Both the position numbers and the translations under genes were made by a program. A stretch of DNA of 64,000 bases, taken from assembly GCF_002694385.1 (NCBI RefSeq), contig NZ_NZMB01000012.1, positions 95,934 through 159,933 on the forward strand. The letters are read 5' to 3'. Source of the stretch: Sneathiella sp. (GTDB taxonomy: Bacteria; Pseudomonadota; Alphaproteobacteria; Sneathiellales; Sneathiellaceae). Positions 40,089 through 50,334 of this stretch are shown here, in pieces. Numbering within the stretch: the stretch's first letter is position 1; each line of letters begins with the position of its first letter. The notes under the pieces were generated by a model, which was not told the origin of the DNA, ran no database searches, and saw nothing but the letters and a program-made list of their open reading frames with translations.

Positions 40089-41111
40089 TCAGGCGGCTTT
40101 TTTCAGATATTCCCGCCCGACCAGCTCTGCAATCTGCACCGTGTTGAGCGCGGCCCCCTTACGGAGATTGTCCGACACGCACCAGAGATTGATGCCATTT
40201 TCAATCGTCGCATCATCGCGGACACGCGAGATAAAGGTCGCATAATCGCCGACACATTCGACGGGCGTGATATAGCCATTCTCTTCCGGGTTATCGACAA
40301 CCATGATCCCCGGCGATTCACGAAGAATTTCCCGGGCCCGATCTGCCGAAAGCTCTCGTTCAAATTCAATATTCACGCTTTCCGCATGGCCAACAAAGGT
40401 CGGCACCCGCACGCAGGTTGCTGTCAGCTTGATGGCGGGGTCAACAATCTTCTTTGTTTCGACCATCATCTTCCATTCTTCCTTGGTGTAACGATCATCC
40501 ATGAAGACGTCGATATGCGGAATCACGTTAAACGCAATCTGCTTGGTGAATTTTTCCGGCGTCGGCGTATCATTCACATAAATACCCTTGGTCTGGGTAA
40601 ACAGCTCATCCATTGCCTCATTACCGGCGCCGGAGGTCGACTGATAGGTCGAGACTACAACGCGTTTGATTGTCGCCACGTCATGCAGCGGCTTCAGCGC
40701 CACAACAAGCTGCGCCGTGGAACAGTTCGGATTGGCGATGATATTCTTCTTCGTATATCCCGCCGCCGCCGCCGCGTTCACTTCCGGCACGACCAGCGGC
40801 ACATCCGGGTCCATGCGGAAGTGGGAGGAATTATCAATGACAATGCATCCCTGCGCCGCCGCGATAGGCGCAAATTTGGCCGCAACGGAACCGCCCGCAG
40901 AGAAAAGAGCGAAATCTGTCCCTGTGAAGTTGAAATCATCCAGAGCTTTGACCTTCAGCTTTTTATCACCAAAGGCAACCTCGCGCCCGACGGAACGTTT
41001 CGACGCGAGCGCGATAACTTCCGTCACCGGAAACTGTCTTTCATGCAAAATATTCAGCATTTCGCGGCCCACATTCCCGGTGGCGCCGACTACCGCAACT
41101 CTGTATCCCAT
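40089..41111 (-). CDS. asd: Aspartate-semialdehyde dehydrogenase
   Basis: A 340-residue enzyme that reduces aspartyl phosphate to aspartate semialdehyde, the branch point to lysine, diaminopimelate, methionine and threonine. The NADP site is GATGNVGREMLNIL, the active-site Cys130 lies in NPNCSTAQLV, and the substrate-binding CVRVPTFVGHAESVNIEF segment is present. The frame is open nine codons further, but ATG at 41111, after AAGGA, gives the standard start MGYRVAVVGATGNVG. It follows leuB by about 70 bases. dapF, a later step of the same pathway, lies about 7 kb away. Confidence 0.96.
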   Translation of the reverse strand: MGYRVAVVGATGNVGREMLNILHERQFPVTEVIALASKRSVGREVAFGDKKLKVKALDDFNFTGTDFALFSAGGSVAAKFAPIAAAQGCIVIDNSSHFRMDPDVPLVVPEVNAAAAAGYTKKNIIANPNCSTAQLVVALKPLHDVATIKRVVVSTYQSTSGAGNEAMDELFTQTKGIYVNDTPTPEKFTKQIAFNVIPHIDVFMDDRYTKEEWKMMVETKKIVDPAIKLTATCVRVPTFVGHAESVNIEFERELSADRAREILRESPGIMVVDNPEENGYITPVECVGDYATFISRVRDDATIENGINLWCVSDNLRKGAALNTVQIAELVGREYLKKAA

Positions 41112-41179
41112 AATCCTTATCTTTCCGTTTCCCGCCACTTTCGCAGCAGGGGTTAAGTCAATCGTGCAATCCGCAGAGA

Positions 41180-42292
41180 TTACCCGTTGGCCTTGTCCAG
41201 CTCCCGGAGAATGGCATCCCCCATTTCCTGGGTTGATACCTGCGTCATGCCCTTAGACATGATATCGCCAGTCCGAATGCCACTTGCAAGTACTTTCTGC
41301 ACGGCGCCTTCAACAAGGTCCGCCTCGGCGCCCATATCGAAGCTATAACGCAACGCCATGCCGTAGGAGAGGATGGTGGCAATCGGGTTGGCAATGCCTT
41401 TTCCGGCAATATCCGGGGCCGAGCCATGAACCGGCTCATAAAGTGCTTTGCGCCGCCCCGTCTCATCGACATCGCCGAGAGAGGCGGAAGGCAGCATGCC
41501 GAGCGAACCGGTCAGCATCGCCGCGCAGTCAGACAGAATGTCACCGAACAGGTTATCGGTAACAATGACGTCAAACTGTTTGGGCTTGCGGACAAGTTCC
41601 ATCGCGGCAGCGTCCGCATACATATGGCTCAGCTCCACTTCCGGGAATTCCGTATCGTGAATTTTCTGAACCTCTTCGCGCCAGAGGACGCCCGATTCCA
41701 TGACATTGGCCTTCTCGCTGGAACAAACGCGGTTATTCCGCTTCTTTGCAAGCTCGAATGCAACACGGGCGACGCGCTGGATTTCCGGCGTTGTATACAC
41801 CTGCGTGTTCACCCCGCGACGGATGCCATTGCCCAGATCTTCAATACCGCGCGGTTCCCCGAAATAGACGCCCCCGGTCAGCTCACGTACGATCATGATG
41901 TCGAGGCCACTGACCAGCTCCGGCTTCAGGCTGGACGCATCGACCAGCGCATCAAAGCACACCGCCGGGCGGAGATTGGCGAACAGTTCCAGATCCTTGC
42001 GAAGACGCAAAAGGCCGCGCTCCGGCTTAATGGAAAAATCAAGATTATCCCATTTCGGGCCGCCAACGGCGCCCAGCAGGACCGCATCTACATTCTGCGC
42101 CTTTGCCACCACTTCATCGGTGACCGGCACGCCGTGCTTGTCAATGGAGCTGCCGCCAACCAGGTCTTCATCAATATCAAATGAGACAGCGCGGTTCTGT
42201 TCCATCCAGTCGACGATACGGCGGACCTCGCCCATTGCTTCGGGGCCAATGCCGTCACCGGGCAGGATCAACAGGGATTTGTTTGATGCCAT
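41180..42292 (-). CDS. leuB: 3-Isopropylmalate dehydrogenase
   Basis: A 370-residue member of the isocitrate/isopropylmalate dehydrogenase family, third step of leucine synthesis. [20 protein letters not shown] at the N-terminus, the substrate-binding loop [15 protein letters not shown] [36 protein letters not shown] and the NAD-binding [18 protein letters not shown] are all visible. It follows leuC and leuD, 32 bases after leuD. Length and motifs are standard. Confidence 0.97.
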   Translation of the reverse strand: MASNKSLLILPGDGIGPEAMGEVRRIVDWMEQNRAVSFDIDEDLVGGSSIDKHGVPVTDEVVAKAQNVDAVLLGAVGGPKWDNLDFSIKPERGLLRLRKDLELFANLRPAVCFDALVDASSLKPELVSGLDIMIVRELTGGVYFGEPRGIEDLGNGIRRGVNTQVYTTPEIQRVARVAFELAKKRNNRVCSSEKANVMESGVLWREEVQKIHDTEFPEVELSHMYADAAAMELVRKPKQFDVIVTDNLFGDILSDCAAMLTGSLGMLPSASLGDVDETGRRKALYEPVHGSAPDIAGKGIANPIATILSYGMALRYSFDMGAEADLVEGAVQKVLASGIRTGDIMSKGMTQVSTQEMGDAILRELDKANG

Positions 42293-42324
42293 TTTGCTAA
42301 CTTTCTTATTTTCCGGAGCAGAAT

Positions 42325-42930
42325 TTAGAGCCAGGGCTGGGTGAGCTTGCGGGAAGTTTCAAACTCCTCAACCTTGTTTTCCTTACGCAGGGTCAAGCCG
42401 ATTTCATCGAGACCTTCCAGCAGGCACTGCTTGTTGAACTGGTCGATTTCGAATTTGATCACACCGCCATCTGGCCCTCTGATTTCCTGTGCTTCCAGAT
42501 CGACTGAAATGGTCGCATTGGCGCCCCGCGACGCATCTTCCATCAACTTGCCCAGATCTTCCTGCGACACTTCAATCGGCAGGATGCCGTTACGGAAGCA
42601 GTTATTGTAGAAAATATCCGCGAAGCTGGTGGAAATGACGCAGCGAATGCCGAAGTCAAGCAGCGCCCATGGGGCGTGCTCGCGGCTGGAACCGCAGCCA
42701 AAATTATCGCCCGCCACCAGAATTTCCGCGTTGCGGTACGCCGACTGATTGAGAACAAAATCCTCAACCTCGTTGCCATCATTGTCATACCGCATTTCGG
42801 CAAACAGATTCTTGCCGAGACCGGCCCGCTGGATGGTTTTCAGATACTGTTTGGGGATGATCATGTCCGTGTCGATATTGACAAGCGGCATGGGGGCGGC
42901 CACAGCCGTCAGCTTATTGAATTTTTCCAT
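42325..42930 (-). CDS. leuD: 3-Isopropylmalate dehydratase small subunit
   Basis: A 201-residue swivel-domain subunit of isopropylmalate isomerase. [17 protein letters not shown] and [21 protein letters not shown], with the substrate-binding Ser/Arg, are hallmarks. It pairs with LeuC, whose stop lies two bases upstream. The large and small subunits are separate proteins, as in other proteobacteria. Confidence 0.97.
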   Translation of the reverse strand: MEKFNKLTAVAAPMPLVNIDTDMIIPKQYLKTIQRAGLGKNLFAEMRYDNDGNEVEDFVLNQSAYRNAEILVAGDNFGCGSSREHAPWALLDFGIRCVISTSFADIFYNNCFRNGILPIEVSQEDLGKLMEDASRGANATISVDLEAQEIRGPDGGVIKFEIDQFNKQCLLEGLDEIGLTLRKENKVEEFETSRKLTQPWL

Positions 42931-42932
42931 TA

Positions 42933-44348
42933 TCAGTTCCCCTTGTACAAGTCACGCACGTCCGTCAGATGGCCGGTCACTGCTGCCGCTGCCGCCATTG
43001 CCGGGCTGACCAGATGCGTACGTCCGCCGCGGCCCTGCCGCCCTTCGAAGTTACGGTTGGACGTGGAGGCGCAACGATCGCCTTCATTCAGCTTGTCCGC
43101 ATTCATGGCAAGGCACATGGAGCAGCCGGGCTGCCGCCATTCGAAACCCGCCGCCTCGAATATCTTGTCGAGACCTTCGGCCTCCGCCTGCAATTTCACA
43201 AGGCCCGAGCCCGGCACGATGATGGCATTCACGGTATCCTTCACCTTGCGGCCTTCGACAATCTTGGCAACGGCGCGCAGGTCTTCAATCCGGCCATTGG
43301 TGCAGGAGCCGATGAAGACATGATCCACCTCGATATCGGCGAGCTTCATGCCTGCCGTCAGCCCCATATATTTCAGGGCCCGCTCCGCCGCGCTGCGCTT
43401 GCCTGCGTCGGCAAAATCGGAGGGCGCCGGGACATGGCCGTTGATCGGCAGGGCATCCTCCGGGCTCGTGCCCCAGGTGACGTAGGGGATCAGTTCGCTG
43501 GCGTCGATCTCGACTTCCTTGTCAAAATGCGCACCTTCGTCGGTCTTCAGCGTCTTCCAATAGGCAACTGCCTGCTCATAGACCGCCCCCTTGGGCGCAT
43601 AGGGTCGACCTTTGATATATTCGAAAGTCGTCTCATCCGGTGCGACAAGTCCAGCACGGGCGCCTGCCTCGATGGTCATGTTACAAAGGGTCATCCGCCC
43701 TTCCATGGAAAGGGCACGCACCGCCTCGCCGGTATATTCAATCACATGGCCGGTGCCCCCTGCGGTGCCGATCTTGCCAATGATCGCGAGGGCGATATCC
43801 TTTGCCGTCACGCCGAAAGGGGCATCCCCTTTCACCGTCACCCGCATGTTTTTCGCTTTTTCCTGCACCAGCGTCTGCGTTGCCAGCACATGCTCAACCT
43901 CGGACGTGCCGATGCCATGGGCGAGCGATCCGAAGGCGCCATGGGTGGAGGTATGGGAATCGCCACAAACAATGGTCATGCCCGGCAAGGTGAGCCCCTG
44001 TTCCGGGCCGATGATATGCACGATCCCGCGCCGGTCATCGGTCATGGAAAAGTAAGGCACACCAAATTCGGCCGTGTTGGCTTCAAGTGTTTCCACCTGC
44101 AAACGGCTTTCGGGATCGGTAATGCCTTTTTCAATATCCTTGGTCGGCACGTTATGGTCGGCGACGGCAAAGGTTGCTTCGGCACGGCGCACCTTGCGGC
44201 CGCTGGTGCGCAATCCTTCGAAGGCCTGCGGGCTGGTTACTTCATGAACAAGATGACGATCAATGTATAGAATATAGGCGTCATCCTGCAGTTTATCGAC
44301 AACATGACTATCCCAGATTTTGTCATACAAGGTTCTAGGCTTTCCCAT
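42933..44348 (-). CDS. leuC: 3-Isopropylmalate dehydratase large subunit
   Basis: A 471-residue aconitase-family subunit carrying a [4Fe-4S] cluster. The three ligands are Cys349 (IGSCTNGR), Cys409 and Cys412 ([11 protein letters not shown]). [14 protein letters not shown] at the N-terminus and [27 protein letters not shown] are characteristic. It begins 76 bases after the rplS stop with no visible terminator between, so the leucine genes may be partly read through from the ffh-rplS operon. Confidence 0.97.
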   Translation of the reverse strand: MGKPRTLYDKIWDSHVVDKLQDDAYILYIDRHLVHEVTSPQAFEGLRTSGRKVRRAEATFAVADHNVPTKDIEKGITDPESRLQVETLEANTAEFGVPYFSMTDDRRGIVHIIGPEQGLTLPGMTIVCGDSHTSTHGAFGSLAHGIGTSEVEHVLATQTLVQEKAKNMRVTVKGDAPFGVTAKDIALAIIGKIGTAGGTGHVIEYTGEAVRALSMEGRMTLCNMTIEAGARAGLVAPDETTFEYIKGRPYAPKGAVYEQAVAYWKTLKTDEGAHFDKEVEIDASELIPYVTWGTSPEDALPINGHVPAPSDFADAGKRSAAERALKYMGLTAGMKLADIEVDHVFIGSCTNGRIEDLRAVAKIVEGRKVKDTVNAIIVPGSGLVKLQAEAEGLDKIFEAAGFEWRQPGCSMCLAMNADKLNEGDRCASTSNRNFEGRQGRGGRTHLVSPAMAAAAAVTGHLTDVRDLYKGN

Positions 44349-44424
44349 TTTCCATCCTCATCAATCGTCAGTTATTCTTGTCATTCAATTCCCGCGTATA
44401 CTCCCACGCAGATCTGCGAGCGAT

Positions 44425-44811
44425 TTATTCGCCGCCCTTTTCCGCATAACGGTCTTCACGACGCTCGCGAATACGGGCCTTCTTGCCGCGCAGTTCGCGC
44501 AGGTAATAGAGCTTCGCACGGCGAACCACGCCCTGACGCACCAGTTCGATGCGGTCGATCCGCGGCGAATAGAGCGGGAAGATACGCTCAACCCCTTCAC
44601 CGTAGGAAATCTTGCGGACCGTGAAGTTGGCATTGATACCACCGCCGTTACGCGCAATGCAGATGCCTTCGAAGGCCTGAACACGCTCACGTGCGCCTTC
44701 AACAACCTTCACATGAACCCGGACGGTGTCGCCGGGACGAAACTCGGGAACAGGACGTTCCGCCGTCAGCTTCTCAATCTGCTCCTGCTCAAGCTTTTCA
44801 ACCATATTCAT
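44425..44811 (-). CDS. rplS: 50S ribosomal protein L19 (bL19)
   Basis: A 128-residue ribosomal protein at the 30S-50S interface. [41 protein letters not shown] and the C-terminal [19 protein letters not shown] are conserved. The frame also opens at GTG 44820, but ATG at 44811, 9 bases after AAGG, gives the usual [11 protein letters not shown] start. It is the last gene of ffh-rpsP-rimM-trmD-rplS. Confidence 0.96.
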   Translation of the reverse strand: MNMVEKLEQEQIEKLTAERPVPEFRPGDTVRVHVKVVEGARERVQAFEGICIARNGGGINANFTVRKISYGEGVERIFPLYSPRIDRIELVRQGVVRRAKLYYLRELRGKKARIRERREDRYAEKGGE

Positions 44812-44827
44812 TGGTGTCACCCTTTTC

Positions 44828-45529
44828 TCAAAAATTACCTTTGCGACGGTCCCACAGGTCCCGCCTTCGTTCCTTCGTCAATTCTTCGGACTGGCGCTGC
44901 CGCCACTCCCTGATCTTCTCATGATGGCCCGAGAGCAGAACCTCCGGAACCGATCGGCCTTCCCAGACCGGCGGGCGGGTATAGTGGGAATATTCCAATA
45001 ACCCGTCCGCAAAACTTTCTTCCTCCAGCGATGCGCTGTTTCCCGTCACACCGGGCAGCAATCGCACCACCGCATCCATCAGGGCCAGCGCCGCTATCTC
45101 GCCTCCCGACAGGATGAAGTCACCCAGACTGACCTCTTCCACATCGCGAGCGTCCAGCACGCGCTGATCCACCCCTTCGAAGCGTCCGCAGAGCAGGATC
45201 GCCCCCGGCCCTTCGGCCAGCTCCCGAATGAGAGCCTGATCCATCACCCGCCCCCGCGGGCTGAAATAGACCACTTTCGTGACCCCATCACTGCCCTTGC
45301 GCGCCGCATCAATGGCCGCACCCACAACATCGGGCCGCATCACCATCCCGGCGCCACCGCCAAACGGGCTGTCATCCACGGTGCGGTGCCGGTCCATGGC
45401 GTAATCACGGATATCCGTGACCGTCATTGCCCAGTCGCCCCGCTCCAGCCCCTTGCCCGCCAGACTGCATCCGAGCGGCCCCGGAAACATTTCCGGGAAA
45501 AGGCTCAGGATATGGGCTGTCCACACCAT
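44828..45529 (-). CDS. trmD: tRNA (guanine37-N1)-methyltransferase
   Basis: A 233-residue SPOUT methyltransferase that makes m1G37 in tRNAs and so prevents frameshifting. The N-terminal [15 protein letters not shown], the SAM-binding trefoil-knot segments [27 protein letters not shown] and [20 protein letters not shown], and the C-terminal [20 protein letters not shown] are all standard. It lies between rimM and rplS, the usual order. Confidence 0.97.
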   Translation of the reverse strand: MVWTAHILSLFPEMFPGPLGCSLAGKGLERGDWAMTVTDIRDYAMDRHRTVDDSPFGGGAGMVMRPDVVGAAIDAARKGSDGVTKVVYFSPRGRVMDQALIRELAEGPGAILLCGRFEGVDQRVLDARDVEEVSLGDFILSGGEIAALALMDAVVRLLPGVTGNSASLEEESFADGLLEYSHYTRPPVWEGRSVPEVLLSGHHEKIREWRQRQSEELTKERRRDLWDRRKGNF

Positions 45530-45560
45530 CTGCGTTCCTCATCCCGTTTTCTATCCAGCG

Positions 45561-46115
45561 TCATTCACCGGAGGTTTCTTCCGACCGGTTGGGGACGACA
45601 AAGAAATCCTCCCCCGGATCAATCACCATCCGGCCACCGGCGACATCCACCTCCGGCACCATCTCGGCGGTAAAGGGAAGCAGTACCGCCTCCCTGGCGC
45701 CTTTTCCTTGCGGAACGATTTCCAGCATATCCCCGGCGCCAAAGTCAAAAAGACGCAGCACCGTGCCGAATTTCGTTCCCTCCTTGAAGAATACCGACAG
45801 GCCGATCAGGTCCGCATGATAGTATTCTTCCGCGTCTTCCGTCTCGGGCAACCGTTCCCGGGCAACAAAAAGCTCTGTACCCTTCAGGGCTTCCGCCGCA
45901 TTGCGATCTGATATACCCGCAATCCGCACCACCGGCAAACCTTTGCTGAGCCCAACGACCTTAATATCAAATGTCGTCTTTCCGGACGCGTCCTGCAAGG
46001 GGCCGTAGGCGGCGATATCCTCCGGGGCTTCGGTGAAGCTTTTGATCTTCACCTCGCCCTTGATGCCCTTTGCCCCGACGATCACGCCCAGCAGCAACAT
46101 GTCCGCCTCTGGCAC
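45561..46115 (-). CDS. rimM: 16S rRNA processing protein RimM
   Basis: A 184-residue ribosome maturation factor for the 30S head that binds uS19. The N-terminal RimM domain (GVIVGAKGIKGEVKIKSFTE) and the C-terminal PRC barrel (about residues 95-175, EEYYHADLIGLSVF) are present. The start may be GTG at 46115, only two bases after AAGGAG, or ATG at 46100 after GAGG. The protein differs by five residues. It is 12 bases downstream of rpsP. Confidence 0.94.
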   Translation of the reverse strand: MPEADMLLLGVIVGAKGIKGEVKIKSFTEAPEDIAAYGPLQDASGKTTFDIKVVGLSKGLPVVRIAGISDRNAAEALKGTELFVARERLPETEDAEEYYHADLIGLSVFFKEGTKFGTVLRLFDFGAGDMLEIVPQGKGAREAVLLPFTAEMVPEVDVAGGRMVIDPGEDFFVVPNRSEETSGE

Positions 46116-46127
46116 GGCTCCTTACCT

Positions 46128-46571
46128 TCACGCCTCAGATGGCTGTTCTGCTTCTTCCGCCGGAGCTTCTTCAGCAGGAGCTTCCGCTGCTTCCTTTTCG
46201 GCGGCGGCGGCTTCTGCAGCAGCTTCCTCAGCCGCCTTGCGAGCCTCTTCCTGCTCGCGCAGACGCTCCTGCGCCTTTGCTTTCGGTTTTGCTTTCTGCG
46301 GGTTGTTGCGCTGAGGCGTCTCGCTCAGCCCTGCCGTCGCCATCAGGCGGGCAACACGGTCCGTCGCCTTGGCGCCATTGCCAATCCAGTGCTGGATACG
46401 CTCTGCGTTGAGCGCCACACGTTCCGCATGATCTTTCGGCAGCATCGGGTTATAGGTTCCGAGCCGCTCAATATACCGTCCATCGCGCGGGCTGCTGGCT
46501 TCTGCAACAACGACGCGGTAGAAGGGACGCTTTTTCGCACCCTGACGAGTAAGGCGAATTTTAAGTGCCAT
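46128..46571 (-). CDS. rpsP: 30S ribosomal protein S16 (bS16) with long Ala/Glu tail
   Basis: A 147-residue protein. The S16 core (about residues 1-85) starts [20 protein letters not shown] and has [13 protein letters not shown]. The core family is roughly 80-90 residues. The remaining 60 residues are a Lys/Arg/Gln-rich then Ala/Glu-rich extension, probably helical at first and disordered at the end. Such tails occur in alphaproteobacterial S16, and no function is established. It lies between ffh and rimM. Confidence 0.95.
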   Translation of the reverse strand: MALKIRLTRQGAKKRPFYRVVVAEASSPRDGRYIERLGTYNPMLPKDHAERVALNAERIQHWIGNGAKATDRVARLMATAGLSETPQRNNPQKAKPKAKAQERLREQEEARKAAEEAAAEAAAAEKEAAEAPAEEAPAEEAEQPSEA

Positions 46572-46605
46572 AATAGGTTCTTTCCTTTAACAGACTAGAT
46601 TTCGA

Positions 46606-47967
46606 TTAAAACTTCATTCCGGGAGGAAGAAGGCCCTGCATACCCCCACGGGCAATGCCCTTCTTTCCCAGTTTTTTCACTTTTTTCATCATGTCGGCCA
46701 TCTGCTTGTGCTGTTTCAGCAGACGGTTGACATCCTGAACAGTCATGCCGGAGCCTGCCGCAATGCGTTTCTTGCGGGAGGCGGCAATGATCTGAGGATT
46801 TCGGCGCTCTTTCGGCGTCATGGACTGGATCATCGCCTCCTGACGGACCAGAAGACGGTCATCAAGGTTGGCGGAATCCAGCTGCTTCTTCATCTTGCCG
46901 ATGCCCGGCAGCATGCCGACCAGGCTGCTCATGCCGCCCATCTTGCGCATCTGGCGGAGCTGGCTTGCAAGATCGTCGAGATCGAAATTGCCCTTCTGCA
47001 TTTTGAGGGCAAGCTTCTCTGCCGCGTCCTTCTCGATTGTCTCCGCCGCCTTTTCGACCAGCGAAACGATATCGCCCATGCCGAGAATACGGTTGGCGAT
47101 ACGATCCGGATGGAACGCTTCCAGCGCATCAATCTTCTCACCGGTACCAAGCAGCTTGATGGGGCAGCCGGTGACTTCGCGCATGGAAAGCGCCGCACCG
47201 CCACGGCCATCGCCGTCAATACGCGTCATGACGATACCGGTCACATCGACACGGGACTTGAACTGTTCCGCGACATTAACAGCGTCCTGACCGGTCAGGC
47301 TGTCAACCACAAGGAGCGTTTCCGTCGGCGACGTTTCCCGATGAACGGCCTGCATCTCCGCCATCAGGGATTCGTCCACATGCAAACGGCCCGCCGTGTC
47401 CAGCATCACGACATCGGCGCCCTGTAGCCTGGCCGACTGCAGGGCCCGCTTGGCTATATCGACCGGCATCTGTCCGGCGATAATGGGAAGCGTCGCAATG
47501 CCGGTCTGCTCCCCGAGGATCTTGAGCTGCTCCTGCGCGGCCGGACGGCGCACGTCAAGCGAGGCCATCAGGACTTTCTTGTCTTTTTTATCCGTCAGCC
47601 ATTTGGCGATCTTCGCGGTCGAGGTGGTTTTACCCGAACCCTGGAGGCCGACCATCATGTAAACGACCGGCGGCACGGCGACGAGATTGAGTTCCTGCTG
47701 CTCGGAACCCAGCATCTCAACCAGTTGATCGTGGACGACCTTGATGACCATCTGCGCCGGATTGACGGACTTCAGAACCTCGGTTCCGACTGCCTTGGTC
47801 TTGACCCTCTTGATGAAGCTTTTGACAACAGGCAGGGCCACATCCGCCTCAAGCAGGGCGACGCGCACTTCACGCAGGGCTTCCGAGACATCCGCCTCGG
47901 TCAGCGCGCCGCGCTTGGTGAGACGACCTAAAACATCGCCCAGTCTGCCTGTCAAATTTTCGAACAT
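46606..47967 (-). CDS. ffh: Signal recognition particle protein Ffh (SRP54)
   Basis: A 453-residue GTPase that binds signal peptides and 4.5S RNA for co-translational targeting. The N-domain (about residues 1-90) is followed by the G-domain, with P-loop GLQGSGKTT (107-115), DVRRPAAQEQL, DTAGRLHVDESLM and TRIDGDGRGGAAL. The Met-rich M-domain (about 325-453) includes SMTPKERRNPQII and GSGMTVQDVNRLLKQ. It is the first gene of the operon with rpsP, rimM, trmD and rplS. A terminator-like hairpin lies in its leader. Its receptor gene, ftsY, is about 2.3 kb away on the other strand. Confidence 0.97.
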   Translation of the reverse strand: MFENLTGRLGDVLGRLTKRGALTEADVSEALREVRVALLEADVALPVVKSFIKRVKTKAVGTEVLKSVNPAQMVIKVVHDQLVEMLGSEQQELNLVAVPPVVYMMVGLQGSGKTTSTAKIAKWLTDKKDKKVLMASLDVRRPAAQEQLKILGEQTGIATLPIIAGQMPVDIAKRALQSARLQGADVVMLDTAGRLHVDESLMAEMQAVHRETSPTETLLVVDSLTGQDAVNVAEQFKSRVDVTGIVMTRIDGDGRGGAALSMREVTGCPIKLLGTGEKIDALEAFHPDRIANRILGMGDIVSLVEKAAETIEKDAAEKLALKMQKGNFDLDDLASQLRQMRKMGGMSSLVGMLPGIGKMKKQLDSANLDDRLLVRQEAMIQSMTPKERRNPQIIAASRKKRIAAGSGMTVQDVNRLLKQHKQMADMMKKVKKLGKKGIARGGMQGLLPPGMKF

Positions 47968-48031
47968 ATGGTCAAGGCCCGTTCAAAATCCGGTTCAAAT
48001 TCCTGATCCCGGCCGCCAAATCACACAACGC

Positions 48032-48067
48032 AAAAAACGCCAGGGCGCGAAAACTCGCGGGCTGGCG
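48032..48067 (-). terminator. Terminator-like hairpin in the ffh leader
   Basis: A 13-bp stem with two mismatches (48038-48067, four-base loop) is followed on the minus strand by TTTTTT (48032-48037). It lies 64 bases before the ffh ATG, with no annotated minus-strand gene upstream. It could attenuate the ffh operon or end a small RNA. Confidence 0.65.
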
Positions 48068-48214
48068 GATACCATCTTGGGTACTTCTATGTGCGACTCA
48101 ATTGCCGTGATGAGGGGGAATTAGCCACAGCCCCCGGCATAAGTCAAGCAGAACCGCCACTAACACATATAAATCTTCTGGACCGGAGCCGCCGAAACGC
48201 CTATATCGCGAGGT

Positions 48215-49054
48215 ATGGAACAGATACCCTTCATCAAGATGCACGGCCTTGGCAATGACTTCGTGATCATTGACGGCCGGACGCGCCTGCCGGACCTTGC
48301 CCCGGCATCGCTGCGCGCCATTGGCGACAGGCATCGCGGGGTCGGTTATGACCAGCTTATCGTGATGGAGCCGACAACAGGTCCCGCCGATATCTTCATG
48401 CGGATCTACAATTCGGATGGCAGCGAGGCCGAGGCCTGCGGCAACGCCACCCGCTGCGTTGCCTATCTGCTGATGGAAGAGGCGGACCGCAATGATGTCC
48501 TGATCGAGACACGGGCCGGACTGCTGAGCGGAACCAGCCTGGATCGCCGCCATATCATTATCGACATGGGTGCGCCGAAGCTTGGCTGGCAGGACATCCC
48601 CCTCGCCCGCCCCGAGGATACGGCGCATGTCAATCTCACCATTGGCCCGCTCAGTGATCCGGTTGCCGTCAATATGGGCAATCCCCATGCTGTCTTTTTC
48701 GTTGAGGATGCGGACAGCGTCGATCTTGAAAAATGGGGGCCGATGGCGGAAACCGATCCGATCTTTCCGAGAAAAGCCAATATCAGTGTTGCCAGCAAAA
48801 TGCCGAATGGCGATTTTCGCCTTCGGGTCTGGGAACGGGGGGTCGGCATCACGCTCGCCTGCGGGTCTGCTGCCTGCGCGACTATGGTTGCCCTTAATCT
48901 CCGTGGCCTTGCAGGCAATGCAGCCCGTCTGCATCTGAATGGCGGTCCGCTTGATCTCAGCATTGAAGCAAACAGCCATGTCCTGATGGGCGGACCGGTT
49001 GCCACGTCCTATCACGGCGTTCTGGATGACGCCCTGCTGAAAGGGGCCGCCTGA
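48215..49054 (+). CDS. dapF: Diaminopimelate epimerase
   Basis: A 279-residue enzyme that converts LL- to meso-diaminopimelate for lysine and peptidoglycan. The two catalytic cysteines are Cys75 (EACGNATRC) and Cys216 (LACGSAACATMV), each at the mirror position of the two related domains. KMHGLGNDFVIID at the N-terminus is the family signature. ATG at 48215 has GAGG very close (one base apart), an unusual spacing. Its stop overlaps the mtaB ATG. Confidence 0.96.
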   Translation: MEQIPFIKMHGLGNDFVIIDGRTRLPDLAPASLRAIGDRHRGVGYDQLIVMEPTTGPADIFMRIYNSDGSEAEACGNATRCVAYLLMEEADRNDVLIETRAGLLSGTSLDRRHIIIDMGAPKLGWQDIPLARPEDTAHVNLTIGPLSDPVAVNMGNPHAVFFVEDADSVDLEKWGPMAETDPIFPRKANISVASKMPNGDFRLRVWERGVGITLACGSAACATMVALNLRGLAGNAARLHLNGGPLDLSIEANSHVLMGGPVATSYHGVLDDALLKGAA

Positions 49055-50334
49055 TGGGAGAGAGCAAGCCCCTCGCCTCACCGGAGATCATCACCTTCGG
49101 CTGTCGCCTCAATACCTATGAATCAGAGGTGATGCGCGGCCATGCCATCTCGGCCGGCATGACCAATGCTGTCATCATCAACAGCTGCGCCGTCACCAAG
49201 GAAGCCGAGCGGCAGGCGCGGCAGGCCGTTCGCCGCGCAAAACGCGAAAACCCCGATGCCCGGATTATCGTTACCGGCTGCGCCGCCCAGACAAACCCCG
49301 ATCAATTCACCAAAATGCCGGAGGTGGATCAGGTTCTCGGCAATATGGAAAAGCTGGAACCAACGGCTTTCGATCTGAATAATACGGAACGGGTTCAGGT
49401 CAACGACATCATGTCTGCGGAGGAAACCGCCGGGCACCTCATCGAAGGGTTCGATGGCCGCGCCCGCGCCTTCCTGCAGATCCAGAACGGCTGCAATCAC
49501 CGCTGCACCTTCTGCATTATCCCCTATGGCCGCGGCAACAGCCGGTCCGTGCCGCTCGGCGCAATCGTTGATCAGGCCCGCTCCCTCACCCGGAACGGCT
49601 ATAAGGAATTCGTCCTCACCGGCGTTGACATCACGGCCTATGGGGAAGATCTGCCGGGCCAGCCGACCCTTGGCCAGATGTGTCGTCGCCTGCTCGCGGC
49701 CGTGCCAGAGATCGAGCGGCTGCGCCTCTCGTCCCTCGATCCGGTGGAAGTGGATGACGATCTATGGCGGCTGATTGAAAAGGAACCGCGCCTGATGCCG
49801 CATCTGCATATCAGTTTGCAGGCGGGCGATGACATGGTGCTGAAAAGAATGAAGCGGCGTCACCTTCGCGCGGATGTTTACGCCTTCGTCGAGAAGGCCC
49901 GGCGCCTGCGTCCGGATGTTGTCTTCGGCGCGGACATCATCGCCGGTTTCCCGACGGAAACGGACGAGATGGCGGCCAATAGCCTGCGCCTCGTTGAAGA
50001 ATGTGACATTGCCTATATGCATGTGTTCCCCTATTCGGCGCGGCCCGGCACCCCCGCCGCCAAAATGCCCCAGGTACCGGGGGATTTGCGCAAAATCCGC
50101 GCTGCGGCACTGCGCGAAGCCGGAGATCGCAATCTCGCGCGCTTCCTGAACACACTTGTCGGGACAGAACAGCAGGTTCTGGTGGAGAATGAAACGACGG
50201 GGCGCACCACACATTATGCGCCGGTCGAATTTGCCTTCACCTCAACGGGCGGCGCGATAATCCCGGTGATCATATCCGGCACGGACGGGAAAAAACTGTA
50301 TGCTCGCCCGCGGGTCGAGGCGAATGTTGCATGA
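49054..50334 (+). CDS. mtaB: tRNA t6A37 methylthiotransferase MtaB
   Basis: A 426-residue radical-SAM enzyme that makes ms2t6A37 in tRNAs reading ANN codons. The N-terminal UPF0004 domain has Cys17 (TFGCRLNTYES), Cys45 (NSCAVTKEAE) and Cys76 (VTGCAAQ). The radical-SAM cluster is Cys147, Cys151 and Cys154 (NGCNHRCTFCIIPYGRG). The last 65 residues or so resemble a TRAM-type RNA-binding segment. The start overlaps dapF by one base and the stop overlaps ftsY by four, giving a tightly coupled dapF-mtaB-ftsY run that is frequent in alphaproteobacteria. Confidence 0.95.
   Translation: MGESKPLASPEIITFGCRLNTYESEVMRGHAISAGMTNAVIINSCAVTKEAERQARQAVRRAKRENPDARIIVTGCAAQTNPDQFTKMPEVDQVLGNMEKLEPTAFDLNNTERVQVNDIMSAEETAGHLIEGFDGRARAFLQIQNGCNHRCTFCIIPYGRGNSRSVPLGAIVDQARSLTRNGYKEFVLTGVDITAYGEDLPGQPTLGQMCRRLLAAVPEIERLRLSSLDPVEVDDDLWRLIEKEPRLMPHLHISLQAGDDMVLKRMKRRHLRADVYAFVEKARRLRPDVVFGADIIAGFPTETDEMAANSLRLVEECDIAYMHVFPYSARPGTPAAKMPQVPGDLRKIRAAALREAGDRNLARFLNTLVGTEQQVLVENETTGRTTHYAPVEFAFTSTGGAIIPVIISGTDGKKLYARPRVEANVA

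Noticed and set aside
42969..44270. A 433-codon plus-strand frame opposite leuC
   Set aside because: It is antisense to a clear, complete leuC and shows no protein-family features.
48098..49081. A 327-codon minus-strand frame opposite dapF
   Set aside because: dapF on the plus strand has both catalytic cysteines and full length; the antisense frame is a shadow.
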